Assembly: GCA_021774195.1 (NCBI GenBank)
Contig: JAJFJJ010000074.1
Location: forward strand, 1 to 35,517
DNA length: 35,517 nucleotides
Direction: 5' to 3'
Origin: Nitrosomonas sp.
GTDB taxonomy: Bacteria; Pseudomonadota; Gammaproteobacteria; Burkholderiales; Nitrosomonadaceae
Shown: positions 1-8,002 of the stretch, one piece after another
Layout: every line of letters starts with the position of its first letter
How positions within the stretch are numbered: the first letter of the stretch is position 1
Made by a program: the position numbers and the translations under genes
The notes under the pieces: generated by a model
Told to the model about the DNA's origin: nothing
The model's database searches: none
What the model saw: the letters and a program-made list of their open reading frames with translations, nothing else

Positions 1-1
1 T

Positions 2-511
2 ATTCTATCTGCAATACCACAACTTGATTCTGACACCTTGCCTGTCACGTACAACGACTGGTACCGCCCACCAGTCTCAATCTCATGGCAATGGCAACTT
101 GTGGGCGAGATCAATGCAGACTATCCCGTTGAACTTTATGACATTGACCTGTTCGATTCACCAGCAGAGCTAATCAGCACGCTTAAGGCACCTGGAAAGA
201 AAGTGATTTGTTACTTCTCGGCAGGTTCATATAAAAATTTCCGAGAAGATAAAGACAGATTTAGTACCACTGACCGAGGTAATTTTCTGGATGGTTGGTC
301 AGATAAGCAATGCCATGAATTTGATGAGTGTAACACGTTACAATCCTTTATTGACGCTGGGAAACCAGTGTTAAATGCAGAATATCTGCAAAAATACAGT
401 GATAATCCTGATGAACATCAAGCACTTTGTAACGCTGCCAATAGTGCGCAGTTCAGTACTTTAATTCTGCCACTTGATCTAGACGATAGTTCCCGGTTTA
501 GCTGCTTATAG
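2..511 (+). pseudogene. GH114-type endo-alpha-1,4-polygalactosaminidase, internally deleted and 5'-partial
   Basis: The reading frame is open to the left window edge, so the true start lies outside; the TTG at 38 is only the first internal start-like codon. The N-terminal half carries typical GH114 (TM1410-like) blocks: a WQWQL stretch, YDIDLFD, and VICYFSAGSYKNFRED. At about nt 290-310 the sequence jumps from the DGW block straight into the C-terminal family block QCHEFDECNTL ... FIDAGKPVLNAEY ... CNAANSAQFSTL. In normal family members roughly 100 residues lie between these blocks, including the EPDN-type catalytic strand. That middle is missing, yet the frame continues to a normal stop. The product should be a non-catalytic remnant of a secreted enzyme acting on galactosamine-rich polysaccharide. 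The family call is firm; the deletion size is estimated from memory of the family. Confidence 0.75.
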
Positions 512-631
512 GAACTTGTCCAGTCTTGCTGTACCACTTCACTATCCGTTCATCTCAAAATTCTGCCGCCAAACAAACAATGTACCGGTTAAAGAGCCGA
601 CAAACTGGGGGATTTAATCCTTATAAAGATG

Positions 632-1270
632 TCAAACACGAATTCTTCTACGGCGGCGTACCGAGAGGCCCAATAATCCAAGCCCAACCAACCACAGCGC
701 ATAGATTTCTGGTTCTGGGACTGGCGATACTTCAAAGTCAAGATTTAAATCCCAGTAACCTTCTAACTCATGCCCATTTTTTGAGACCTTAAGCCATGAA
801 GCACCGCCAAAGGCGGAAGTTTTGTCATTGGCACCCAACCCCATTTGAAATGCAGGACGATAACCAACAACTGAGAAGGTATCACCCATGCTATTCGTGA
901 TAGTACCAGCCACGTCATAATAATATAACCAACTACTTAATGCTGGTCCACCACCTGTCTTCGCACCATAAGCATTAGGCACATGCCTAACATTGTCGAA
1001 AGACACGTTCAAATTCCAAGTCACCCCACTACCAGAGGCTGTTCCAAGCAAACGCGCAGTACCATCATCATATTGTGTAAAAGACACATCATTATTTATA
1101 TGAAAAAATTGATTACTGTTAAATTTCTGCTTTCCCGTCCACAAACCGTGTGACCCTACTGCATCACTCACATTCCAAATATTCGTTACATTCTTCGCGT
1201 TTACGGCAGATACACTTAAACCAAACCAGACAACTGCAGTGATTACTATTAATTTTAATAATTTACTCAT
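632..1270 (-). CDS. PEP-CTERM sorting-domain exported protein
   Basis: This protein of about 212 residues has an N-terminal signal peptide (MSKLLKLIVIT, cleavage near VNA) and a textbook C-terminal PEP-CTERM signal: VPEPE, then a hydrophobic helix (IYALWLVGLGLLGLSV), then an arginine cluster. Such proteins are exported by Sec and processed by an exosortase (EpsH/XrtA type), usually in exopolysaccharide-producing Gram-negatives. The middle has no recognised catalytic motif; it is rich in Gly, Ser, Asn and aromatic residues. I chose the ATG at 1270 rather than the upstream start at 1303 because a GAGGAA ribosome-binding site sits about 5 nt before it and the signal peptide then begins correctly. 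The gene is convergent with the GH114 remnant. No exosortase gene is in the window. Confidence 0.85.
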   Translation of the reverse strand: MSKLLKLIVITAVVWFGLSVSAVNAKNVTNIWNVSDAVGSHGLWTGKQKFNSNQFFHINNDVSFTQYDDGTARLLGTASGSGVTWNLNVSFDNVRHVPNAYGAKTGGGPALSSWLYYYDVAGTITNSMGDTFSVVGYRPAFQMGLGANDKTSAFGGASWLKVSKNGHELEGYWDLNLDFEVSPVPEPEIYALWLVGLGLLGLSVRRRRRIRV

Positions 1271-1303
1271 AATATTCCTCAACATCAATATAAACCATTG
1301 CAA

Positions 1304-1631
1304 TTTAATTACTTTCTAATGAGACTCAAGAAATTAGTTCTATCTTCGTTGACTTCAAATATTAGTTTAGTTAATTCTTTATAAAACACATTTCTTGGTT
1401 TCGATCCTGTGTTTATTCTAATAATTTACAGAAAACCTACAATTAGACCTTAGTACTATCTTGAGTTTCTTATGAGTTATATTAAGCAATGAATATTTCT
1501 GGTGCATGACAGGAGAGAACATCTAATGAGGTTAGGTTTCAAACACCTAACAAGTATCAGATGGGCTCTGTTTAACGCAACAGACCCCATGACAGCACAC
1601 ATCAATACATTCTTGATTATTTAAAGTATCT
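1304..1631. other. Intergenic stretch, no gene seen
   Basis: About 330 bp lie between the glycosidase-like gene and the PEP-CTERM gene, both on the minus strand. The stretch is AT-rich and should hold the PEP-CTERM promoter. Apart from the hairpin at 1563-1587 I see no ORF or RNA gene. Confidence 0.5.
1563..1587 (-). terminator. Hairpin downstream of the glycosidase-like gene
   Basis: GGGCTCTGTT (1563-1572) pairs with AACAGACCC (1579-1587) with one bulge and a 6-nt loop. It lies about 45 bp past the stop of the minus-strand gene ending at 1632. No strong U-tract follows in that direction, so a terminator role is only plausible. Confidence 0.35.
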
Positions 1632-2831
1632 TCACCGATCACAAGAAGAATAAACTGCAGGGCAAGCTCGACCCAATCCACCTGCGGGGTTGCTTGTTTG
1701 CTTACGCCAATTCAACACCTCTAACACTTCATCGTGGTTATTCGCAATCCGCACCCAGAAGATATAATTAGCTTTTAAGTCATCTCGTGCGAATCTGAGG
1801 AGCTCTGGAATGGTTGGCTTGTGACCTGATCCATCGCGCCGAGTATTCAGATAATTATTATGCTCCACTTGTAAAATTAAAGGCATAACCCCTGAGTGAG
1901 TAGGATAGTAAGTATAGATCCCTTTTGGCCTATTTGGCTCATCCCTGCCCAATATTGGGTCGTCAGGCCGGACATCGGGGACAGCTAGCGCTGCTCCCAT
2001 TTCACTCAGTTGACTTACAAATGATTCCATAATACGATGCGGGAAATTTAGGTTTTGGAATGTCATCGTATTGGGGAAGTGTGTACTCATCGCTACGTTT
2101 ACATTGATCAAGTTTTCATAAAACTTATCTACTTGATTACTGGATATCGCGTTTATTGGTTGCCCCATAGCAGTTTCTCCCAAGCCGATACCTTCAAATT
2201 TAGGGTGTGCGTTATAGTGCTCACCTAAAGCTTTGATTAGCTCTGTCAGACGATGCCGGACATTATTATTCCATAACTTAATGTTATATCCATTAATTAT
2301 ATTCTTACTCTCACCGTGACTGTGGTAAGGAAATATTCCCCCATCATATTTTCCTGCTTTTAAATAATTTGGCACGAGCGCAAATTCAGGATCGAACGTT
2401 TTAGTTTCTACCATAATAATAAGCCGTTTACCTTGCTGCGCAGAAAGCTCAGCTAGACGTTGGTCAATGGATGTAAAATCATAATCTCCCTTTTTAGGTT
2501 CTAGCTCTACCCACCGATAGCGAATGATTATTCCTCGTAAAGCGGGTGTCTCTTTTAGTTCGTCATACACCATATTTAAATAGCGAGCATCATTTTTCTT
2601 TGCAGTTAATATTCCATAGTAATGGCCCGGATGCCATTTGACTGCTGTACCAGCGGCATATGCCGTTCCCCAAGGAGCCAAAACCATGTTTATCATAAAT
2701 AATAACACCATCAATGTGATGCAAATTTGTCTTGTCGAAATAAAGAGGCTGGTATCAACTCTTGGTTTTGTGGCGGTCAGTGCCCGTAAGATTGTAGACA
2801 GCAATTCTTGGTTATGTGTTTGTACACTCAT
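1632..2831 (-). CDS. Exported glycoside-hydrolase-like TIM-barrel protein
   Basis: This 399-residue protein has a 37-residue N-terminal tail, one hydrophobic segment (about 38-58) ending in a signal-peptidase-like AYA site, and a soluble domain. Features typical of GH42/GH5-like (beta/alpha)8 barrels are visible: RYRWVELEPKKGDYDF (about 104-119), which recalls the W-x-x-x-E-P-x-x-G-x-Y/F-x-F motif; GLGET with Glu219 as a possible acid/base; and LQVEH with Glu323 as a possible nucleophile. The substrate cannot be read from the sequence. Location next to a GH114 remnant and a PEP-CTERM gene suggests extracellular polysaccharide processing (inference). The long tail before the hydrophobic segment could mean the true start is internal, near Met41 or Met46. 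The ribosome-binding site at 2831 is weak. Confidence 0.65.
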   Translation of the reverse strand: MSVQTHNQELLSTILRALTATKPRVDTSLFISTRQICITLMVLLFMINMVLAPWGTAYAAGTAVKWHPGHYYGILTAKKNDARYLNMVYDELKETPALRGIIIRYRWVELEPKKGDYDFTSIDQRLAELSAQQGKRLIIMVETKTFDPEFALVPNYLKAGKYDGGIFPYHSHGESKNIINGYNIKLWNNNVRHRLTELIKALGEHYNAHPKFEGIGLGETAMGQPINAISSNQVDKFYENLINVNVAMSTHFPNTMTFQNLNFPHRIMESFVSQLSEMGAALAVPDVRPDDPILGRDEPNRPKGIYTYYPTHSGVMPLILQVEHNNYLNTRRDGSGHKPTIPELLRFARDDLKANYIFWVRIANNHDEVLEVLNWRKQTSNPAGGLGRACPAVYSSCDR

Positions 2832-3165
2832 AAAATTTTTATTCCACTTTAAAGTTTAAGCAGGCGAAACTGAATAGATGCACTTCAAAATTATCTGGTT
2901 TGATACTCGTCAAGTTGTGCATAGGATTGAGCTATAACCTGTTACATTATCTGGCAGCTCTGCCATCATGAGGAATTTGCTCGTTAGACCAGTAACTTTG
3001 CTTCCCCTACTTTCGCAGAATTTGCCTTTTCGACCCACCCATTACATGCAAAAACTGTGCCAACCTTAGATTTTTGCGCTATCCCGATGAACATTCATGG
3101 CATTTACATAAGAACCTCAGTTGAATGATGCTAACCGTACATCACAGCTTTTCATCAAGTTTAAT

Positions 3166-3184
3166 GCGAATGATTCTCATTATA
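3166..3184. promoter_or_regulatory. Fur-box-like sequence without an adjacent gene
   Basis: GCGAATGATTCTCATTATA matches the classical 19-bp Fur consensus at 14 of 19 positions by eye. No iron-related gene starts nearby, so it may be a relic of a lost iron-uptake promoter or a chance match. Confidence 0.35.
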
Positions 3185-3300
3185 ATCTGATCTTTTGAAA
3201 TTGCAAACTTGAAATTTGCGAATGGATGCACTGCATTGTGTTGAGCGATTGACAGTTCGGAGGGAAACAATACATTGGCTACGGACACCGTTCTCTTTAA

Positions 3301-3467
3301 CCTAGAACCCTCAGTTGGATGGTGCTTAGAGCGTATTATTGTTTATTTTTGGCAAGGCGCAGTGAGGCATGAACTAGCGATAAAGAACAGTGCGCTATAA
3401 GCATCATAGCGTAACTCACCTTTAGGGTGTGTGGCATTTGACAAAATATTTGTTTTGTTTCATAAGA
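3301..3467. mobile_element. MITE copy A, 3' end truncated
   Basis: It begins with the inverted-repeat end CCTAGAACCCTCAGTTGG and then follows the full copy at 34484-34713 closely through TTGTTTATTTTTGGCAAGG, GCGCTATAAGCATCATAGCG and ACAAAATATTTGTTT. After TTTCATAAGA the similarity stops and a different repeat (3468 onward) begins, so the right terminal repeat is missing. Confidence 0.7.
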
Positions 3468-3493
3468 CTAGTACTCCGCCTACCTGATATTGA
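3468..3493. repeat. Dispersed 26-bp repeat, copy 1
   Basis: Identical at 24 of 26 positions to 8955-8980 directly after the vapC-like gene. Both begin CTAGTACTCCG and end TGATATTGA. Here it abuts the broken right end of MITE copy A. Confidence 0.55.
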
Positions 3494-3528
3494 TTCAGCA
3501 TACAGCTGACAGGTGAGGATATTTTTTT
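3482..3528 (+). terminator. Orphan terminator-like hairpin with T-run
   Basis: ACCTG (3482-3486) pairs with CAGGT (3510-3514), and inside it TCAGC (3495-3499) pairs with GCTGA (3505-3509). A run of seven T's follows at 3522-3528. No plus-strand gene precedes it, so any terminator role is uncertain; it may be the end of a lost element. Confidence 0.35.
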
Positions 3529-3818
3529 GTGAGTAACGCAGTATTGTGACAAAACGGGGGTAAACAAGCAATTCGCTTTGCGGATGTTCACAAATATGGA
3601 TATATAGAGACGCCCTTTAGTCGGTTAAAAGGCGGGTTTGTCTCATAAAGGCGACATAACGCTACGGCGTTATAGTCAAATCTCGCGCTGAGAATCTAAC
3701 GCACCTTATCTCTGGTCTCTAGATTGTTCAATGCATTAAATTATCATGCGCGTCATTTCGACGCACAACTTCTGTCCCTATTTCATTGTTCACTGGTCAT
3801 CAATGACTCGCTGATTCC

Positions 3819-5141
3819 TTAAGGCCAGATTCCTCGTACTAATGTCGCATTAGCTACTCTTTCAATTGCCGTTGCTAAAGCGACCGTTCGAAAGTCGGGG
3901 TATGCAATCTTTTCGCCAGATTCTCTATCGATACATTCTTCTTCGCCAATTACGAATGCTTGCCAACGTAGAAAAACGGAATCTACACAACGATACATTT
4001 TTTGCTTAAGTCTTTTATTGACTGTGTCAAGATCCCATTGCTCATTGATTTGATTTTGCACCCATTCGTAGTAACTGACCGTTACGCCACCCGCATTGGC
4101 CATAATGTCTGGTATGACGTAAACTTTATTACTTTTCAGTATGCTGTCTGCTACTGGCGTGGTCGGGTTATTAGCTGCTTCTACGATAAGTTTCGCTTTA
4201 ATATTGTTGGCATTGCCCGCATGAATCTGATTACTGATAGCGGCTGGAACAAGGATGTCACAGTCCACCTCCAAGAGCTCTTCGTTGGTCAGTGTCAATG
4301 TACCTGGCAAACCAACTAAACACCCGTGAGATCGCTTGAATGCGACAACCTCATCAAGATCAATGCCGGATTCTGAATAAATACCTCCGCTGCTGTCACT
4401 TAAAGCAACAATCTTTGCGCCTTGATGGCAAAATGCCTGCGCTGCCACTTTACCTACATTGCCAAAACCTTGAATGGCAATGCGAGCACCGGCAACCTCA
4501 CTTAATTCTGGAATCAATTCTTTGCTAAGGAAACGCTCGGTCACATACAAGCAACCTTGCCCAGTCGCTTCATTACGGCCATATGAACCACCCAAGTTTA
4601 TTGGCTTGCCGGTGACAACGGGACGATTGTTTTTACCTGGATTAAGCACATCGTAGGTATCGTATATCCATGCCATAGTTTGTTCGTTGGTATACATGTC
4701 GGGAGCAGGAACATCGATGTGCGGCCCAATAACATCGAAAAGATCCGAGGTAAAACGGCGCGTGATACGCCTTAATTCATTGGTACTAAGTTCCTTTGCG
4801 TTGCAAATGACAGCACCTTTAGCACCACCAAAGGGAATTTCAACCAGCGCACATTTCCATGTCATAAGTTTAGCGAGTGAAACAACTTCTTCTTCAGTTA
4901 CATCAGGATGGTAGCGTATACCGCCTTTGCCCGGCCCAAAAACATGATTATGCACCACACGGTAACAACGAAATGTTTTGACCGTACCATCATCAAGTTC
5001 TATCGGAAAGTTAACGGTACAAATCCGCCTTGGTAGCTTGAGGAAGTCGATAAGGCCGCTTTCCAGGTGGTTAATGCATGAACGGGCCCTATCAAATTGC
5101 TGTTCACTGATGACTAGAGGGTCCAGAATTTCTTTGCTCAT
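3819..5141 (-). CDS. gdhA: Glutamate dehydrogenase (Glu/Leu/Phe/Val dehydrogenase family)
   Basis: This 440-residue protein interconverts 2-oxoglutarate plus ammonium and glutamate in the cytoplasm. Family signatures are complete: GPGKGGIRYHP (about 69-79), the catalytic-lysine block IPFGGAKG with Lys108, DVPAPDM with Asp148 (about 143-149), GGSYGRNEATGQG (about 184-196), and a Rossmann loop GFGNVG (225-230). Length fits the small hexameric class (about 420-450 residues). The sequence most resembles the catabolic or NAD-linked bacterial type, but cofactor preference cannot be settled by eye. It is a single-gene unit with MITE copy B and a 78-bp palindrome in its upstream region. Ammonium assimilation would fit an ammonia oxidiser, but that context is inferred. 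Confidence 0.92.
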   Translation of the reverse strand: MSKEILDPLVISEQQFDRARSCINHLESGLIDFLKLPRRICTVNFPIELDDGTVKTFRCYRVVHNHVFGPGKGGIRYHPDVTEEEVVSLAKLMTWKCALVEIPFGGAKGAVICNAKELSTNELRRITRRFTSDLFDVIGPHIDVPAPDMYTNEQTMAWIYDTYDVLNPGKNNRPVVTGKPINLGGSYGRNEATGQGCLYVTERFLSKELIPELSEVAGARIAIQGFGNVGKVAAQAFCHQGAKIVALSDSSGGIYSESGIDLDEVVAFKRSHGCLVGLPGTLTLTNEELLEVDCDILVPAAISNQIHAGNANNIKAKLIVEAANNPTTPVADSILKSNKVYVIPDIMANAGGVTVSYYEWVQNQINEQWDLDTVNKRLKQKMYRCVDSVFLRWQAFVIGEEECIDRESGEKIAYPDFRTVALATAIERVANATLVRGIWP

Positions 5142-5271
5142 ATGGCTCCAATTTATTTACTCAATCGCAGACCTAAAAAGGAATTAATCATTCTCTCTTG
5201 CAAAGAAAATGAATTGTCCAGCTTACAATACTATAATGAATATTAAAATACGCCGCAATCTCATAGATAAT

Positions 5272-5347
5272 CCTAAAATCCTCAGTTGGATGTTGCTTAG
5301 AGTGCATTTGTTGTTTATTTTTGTGGCAATCAACTGAGGAATTTAGG
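5272..5347. mobile_element. MITE copy B, short internally deleted form
   Basis: The ends are inverted repeats: CCTAAAATCCTCAGTTGG on the left, and CAACTGAGGAATTTAGG on the right, which is the complement of the left end with one mismatch. The left 45 bp match the full copy at 34484; the middle is deleted. The flanks do not show a clear target duplication. Confidence 0.8.
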
Positions 5348-5425
5348 TTAAATAAGAGATAATATTTATCGATTATTAAGGTGTGATAATGGAACAGAAA
5401 CGAACGAACAACACTCAAAAGCTCG

Positions 5426-5503
5426 GTAGGGCGTAATAACCGAAGGACATTACGCCATAACAACCGTCCATTGGTGCAATGCCCTTCGGTTATTGCGCCC
5501 TAC
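5426..5503. repeat. 78-bp palindromic repeat, copy 1
   Basis: The arms GTAGGGCGTAATAACCGAAGG (5426-5446) and its near-perfect complement (5483-5503) match at 20 of 21 positions. A weaker stem continues inward (CATTACGCCA against TTGGTGCAATG) around a short loop. A second copy is at 9031-9108 and a half copy at 8201-8222. Confidence 0.85.
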
Positions 5504-5623
5504 TTTACTAAACCCAGCACATAGCACGTGTTATATTGCATCATTGTGTCATGTGAGATAAAGAAATAAGCTCATCTCTATTGTGACTCGGTTTAGATTT
5601 TACCTAGGAACGAATGAATTAAA

Positions 5624-6382
5624 ATGAAGCAAAGAATTTTTTTAAAAAACATGGTTTGTTTAAGTGCGCTCTTGTGCATGTTCTGGGTTAGTGTATCGTT
5701 TGCCGAGAAGACATCCAGGATATCTAGTGACTGTCACTTTACGCCAAATTTTATTGAAGGGCCTTTTTACCTGAAGAATGCAATATTTCGGCAAGATATC
5801 ACTGAAAGCATGGCAGGTTATGATCTATTAATTAGGTTTACATTGGTTAATAGTGAGACCTGTGCGCCTTACGCGAATGTTCCGGTAGATATTTGGATGG
5901 CCAGCCCTGAAGGCAACTATTCTGGTGTTGATAATAGTATGGCTTTTAGTGGTGGTGCCAATAACGAAGGTTCTACCTTTTTAAGAGGCACACAAATTTC
6001 GGACGAGGACGGCGTTGTCTCATTTCAGGCGCTTTTCCCGGGTTGGTATTCCACTAGTCCATCAAATATTCATTTTTCCGCTCGCGTTACTGACAATTTG
6101 AGTTTTACAAGCCAGTTTTTTATTGAAGATGCGTTTGCACAGCAAGTTTATACAACAGTGCGTCCCTATAATAAACGCGGAGAACATCCTAAAAAAATAA
6201 GCTGGCCAATTCCTAATGAATTGGTAGTTGTTCCTCAGAAAGTGGGCGATACCTTATTTTTGGATAAAGTCATTAGCATCCGAAAAAAAGATCTGGATGA
6301 AATATGTGCCTATAAAGATGCTTCTTGTCAAAGCTCCCGGCCGATTCAATTATTAAAGGATCTGCGCAAGATTATTTTTTGA
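5624..6382 (+). CDS. Exported intradiol ring-cleavage dioxygenase-like protein with altered metal site
   Basis: This 252-residue protein has a signal peptide (about 1-27, cleavage after SFA). It resembles the protocatechuate 3,4-dioxygenase/catechol 1,2-dioxygenase fold: EGPFYL (45-50), VPVDIW...GNYSG (87-101), FLRGTQISDEDGVVSF (119-134) and FPGWY (138-142). In active enzymes Fe(III) is held by two Tyr and two His. Tyr99 and Tyr142 sit in the expected places, but the usual R-x-x-HIH is changed to SPSNIH (145-150), so the first His is Asn148 and only His150 remains. The His after DIW is also replaced by Met. Either the protein is not a normal dioxygenase or it uses another ligand. It stands alone, facing away from gdhA. 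Confidence 0.75.
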   Translation: MKQRIFLKNMVCLSALLCMFWVSVSFAEKTSRISSDCHFTPNFIEGPFYLKNAIFRQDITESMAGYDLLIRFTLVNSETCAPYANVPVDIWMASPEGNYSGVDNSMAFSGGANNEGSTFLRGTQISDEDGVVSFQALFPGWYSTSPSNIHFSARVTDNLSFTSQFFIEDAFAQQVYTTVRPYNKRGEHPKKISWPIPNELVVVPQKVGDTLFLDKVISIRKKDLDEICAYKDASCQSSRPIQLLKDLRKIIF

Positions 6383-6502
6383 ATCCCAAATAAAATTTGT
6401 CAGATATCATTCTTACTACAAAAAAGCAAAAAAGTACCCGGCCTTGTAATACAACATTTACAGCACTCCTTCTTATGCTCTCAGCTGTTGTTTGTGTTAA
6501 CG

Positions 6503-6810
6503 GTCGAGTCGTCAAGCGGAACCTCCCCTCCAGGCTCTCACACATCCGTACGTGAAGCTCTCGCTTCATACGGCTATCATCCCTTAACATCAGAACGACA
6601 GGTTCCCATGTTCCGTGCAAAAGCCTACATTCAGTTCATGCCGCCTCTATGCCGGTTGCCATCTGGACAGTAAAAGGGTCGCTTCCAGATTCATCCCGGC
6701 AATGTCTTGGATCTCCGGTTCTGACAACACCTAAGGTCTTTCGACACCTCATCAGCGGTTCACTTACGTTCATCTCCTGTATACACACACGACGCAGTCT
6801 TATGCCGCAC
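6503..6810 (-). mobile_element. ORF-less group II intron relic
   Basis: Read on the minus strand, this begins at about 6810 with GTGCGGC, a typical group II 5' end (GUGYG). It continues with domain I-like segments such as GAACGTAAGTGAACCGCTGA and GCACGGAACATGGGAACC, and ends with a well-formed domain V and a domain VI-like stem closing in CTCGAC near 6503. At about 308 nt it is far too short to hold the usual reverse transcriptase/maturase ORF, and domain I also looks shortened. It is therefore probably a dead or trans-dependent intron. Exact ends are estimates. Confidence 0.6.
6543..6574 (-). ncRNA. Group II intron domain V hairpin
   Basis: On the minus strand the sequence reads AGCCGTATG, then AAGC, a GAGA tetraloop, GCTT, then CACGTACGGAT. 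This folds into the 34-nt domain V hairpin with the AGC catalytic triad at its base, a GNRA-type loop and the internal two-nucleotide bulge. It is the strongest evidence for the intron relic. Confidence 0.7.
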
Positions 6811-7241
6811 CTTTTCCCTCAACGCTCACAACCACGGCAGCAGCTTGAGGTAGTTTGATACCAACGCCCTTACATCGATATCGAGAGACCTGCTCTCATC
6901 TTTTGTATAGTTCGAAGATCTAAAGATCTTATTCAGGACACACCAAGCCCCCCCTTTGTGTTGCTGCTATTTCCTGCCCTCTCCCTGTTATGCAACAACC
7001 TAAAGGAAGAAACTTCGTAATTATTCAGTACATCAAAGTAACTATTCGGATTGCTCCTATAATTCGTCAGTTCAAGGCACAAAATGTGAATTTACACGTG
7101 TAAATGATCATTTTGTAACACCGAAATGGCGGATTATAGGGGTAAGCTGAATAGTTACGAAACTTCATCAATTAGATTCGACATATTTTTCATCAGTGAT
7201 CCATTACACCGCTTCAAATCGAGTAGCTGCGGAGTCTGGAC

Positions 7242-7931
7242 TCAAAAATCAGCCATCACCCGATCGTACAGCAATCTATCGAGGCTATTATATTGCTCTA
7301 CAACGCTACGAGTATTTTCATCTATATCGGTTACTGCTCGGCGAGGTGTCACATTATCGACTGGAAATTCGGCAACATCCGTCCATCCTAATTTTTCAGC
7401 TAGACGCTGGACGGAGTCATGCATTCGCTCTACTAGACCAACAAACACAAAATCATTTTTTATATTGGCAATAGCCTGTTGTAGATAGTGTTCTTCAGCA
7501 ATTATATGCACCGGATCCAGACCAGAAATCTGACGCACCATTAGATTATTCGTTTGAGGATCGGATTCCTGACGGAGTATATCCAGAAGCGTGGCACCCT
7601 TTTGAATTGCATCATGATGCAGGCTTCCATGATGATACGCATTATGATTATAGTAAGAGATAACCCGTTCAACAGGGTCACGCAAGAAGGTTACATAGCA
7701 AGCATCAAAATTAAACTGGGTGTGAACACCAAAATAGACATGGCCATATGCAACCTGCATAGAAGGCATTGCCGCCATAATATCAGTCTGCTGTTGAGGA
7801 GAAAATGGCGGATATAGTTCCATCATGGAACTAGGGTACTGAGTTTTAACCAAAAAGGCACGCAGGGAGGTCCCGGCAGTTTTTGGTATGTGCATATAGA
7901 TTACTTTTTTTCCGACTCCCAACTTACTCAT
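7242..7931 (-). CDS. Sulfotransferase family protein
   Basis: This 229-residue protein transfers a sulfuryl group from PAPS to a sugar or other acceptor. The 5'-phosphosulfate-binding loop is HIPKTAGTS (14-22). The 3'-phosphate-binding segment is FLRDPVERVISYYNH (82-96), with Arg84 in the usual place. Both are characteristic of the heparan-sulfate-2-O-sulfotransferase/sulfotransferase family 2 group. Length is typical of small bacterial members. It has no signal peptide, so it is probably cytoplasmic. It is not in an obvious operon; the nearest minus-strand ORF upstream is a small doubtful one. The acceptor is unknown; a surface polysaccharide is a reasonable guess given the exopolysaccharide-type genes to the left. 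Confidence 0.85.
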   Translation of the reverse strand: MSKLGVGKKVIYMHIPKTAGTSLRAFLVKTQYPSSMMELYPPFSPQQQTDIMAAMPSMQVAYGHVYFGVHTQFNFDACYVTFLRDPVERVISYYNHNAYHHGSLHHDAIQKGATLLDILRQESDPQTNNLMVRQISGLDPVHIIAEEHYLQQAIANIKNDFVFVGLVERMHDSVQRLAEKLGWTDVAEFPVDNVTPRRAVTDIDENTRSVVEQYNSLDRLLYDRVMADF

Positions 7932-8002
7932 CTTTCATTACACGAAAGGGTAAGGGAAGATAAAGCGCCTTTTTCATGGGTTTGAATTTACTGAAAGCTG
8001 GT

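Larger units (their letters stand above)
2860..3818. other. Long non-coding stretch rich in repeats and hairpins
   Basis: Nearly 1 kb without a credible gene. It contains a Fur-box-like site (3166-3184), a 3'-truncated MITE copy (3301-3467), a dispersed 26-bp repeat (3468-3493), a hairpin followed by seven T's (3482-3528), and further short hairpins at 3606-3646 and 3656-3673. It looks like a graveyard of mobile elements and lost promoters between the glycosidase-like gene and the glutamate dehydrogenase gene. Confidence 0.6.
5142..5623. other. Divergent intergenic region between gdhA and the dioxygenase-like gene
   Basis: Roughly 480 bp holding a 76-bp MITE (5272-5347) and a 78-bp palindromic repeat (5426-5503). 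Promoters for both divergent genes must lie here, but none stands out clearly. Confidence 0.5.
6383..7241. other. Long intergenic stretch with a group II intron relic
   Basis: About 860 bp between the dioxygenase-like and sulfotransferase genes. The only structure I can support is the ORF-less group II intron relic at 6503-6810 and a perfect 16-bp palindrome at 7090-7105. The predicted plus-strand ORFs here have no recognisable protein features. Confidence 0.55.

Noticed and set aside
526-792. Plus-strand ORF of 88 codons after the GH114 remnant
   Set aside because: It overlaps the C-terminus of the PEP-CTERM gene in antisense and has no protein features of its own.
5188-5463. 91-codon minus-strand ORF upstream of gdhA
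   Set aside because: It is composed of the MITE copy B and part of the 78-bp palindrome plus flanks; no independent protein signal.
6488-6858. Plus-strand ORFs of 61 and 69 codons
   Set aside because: They run antisense through the group II intron relic; such frames are often annotated as hypothetical proteins but derive from the RNA element.
7090-7105. Perfect palindrome ATTTACACGTGTAAAT
   Set aside because: It is a striking 16-bp site, but a single palindrome in AT-rich DNA with no adjacent regulator gene is not enough to call an operator.
7126-7488. Plus-strand ORFs of 120 and 92 codons
   Set aside because: They lie mostly antisense to the sulfotransferase gene, which has clear PAPS-binding motifs; the plus-strand products show no domain.
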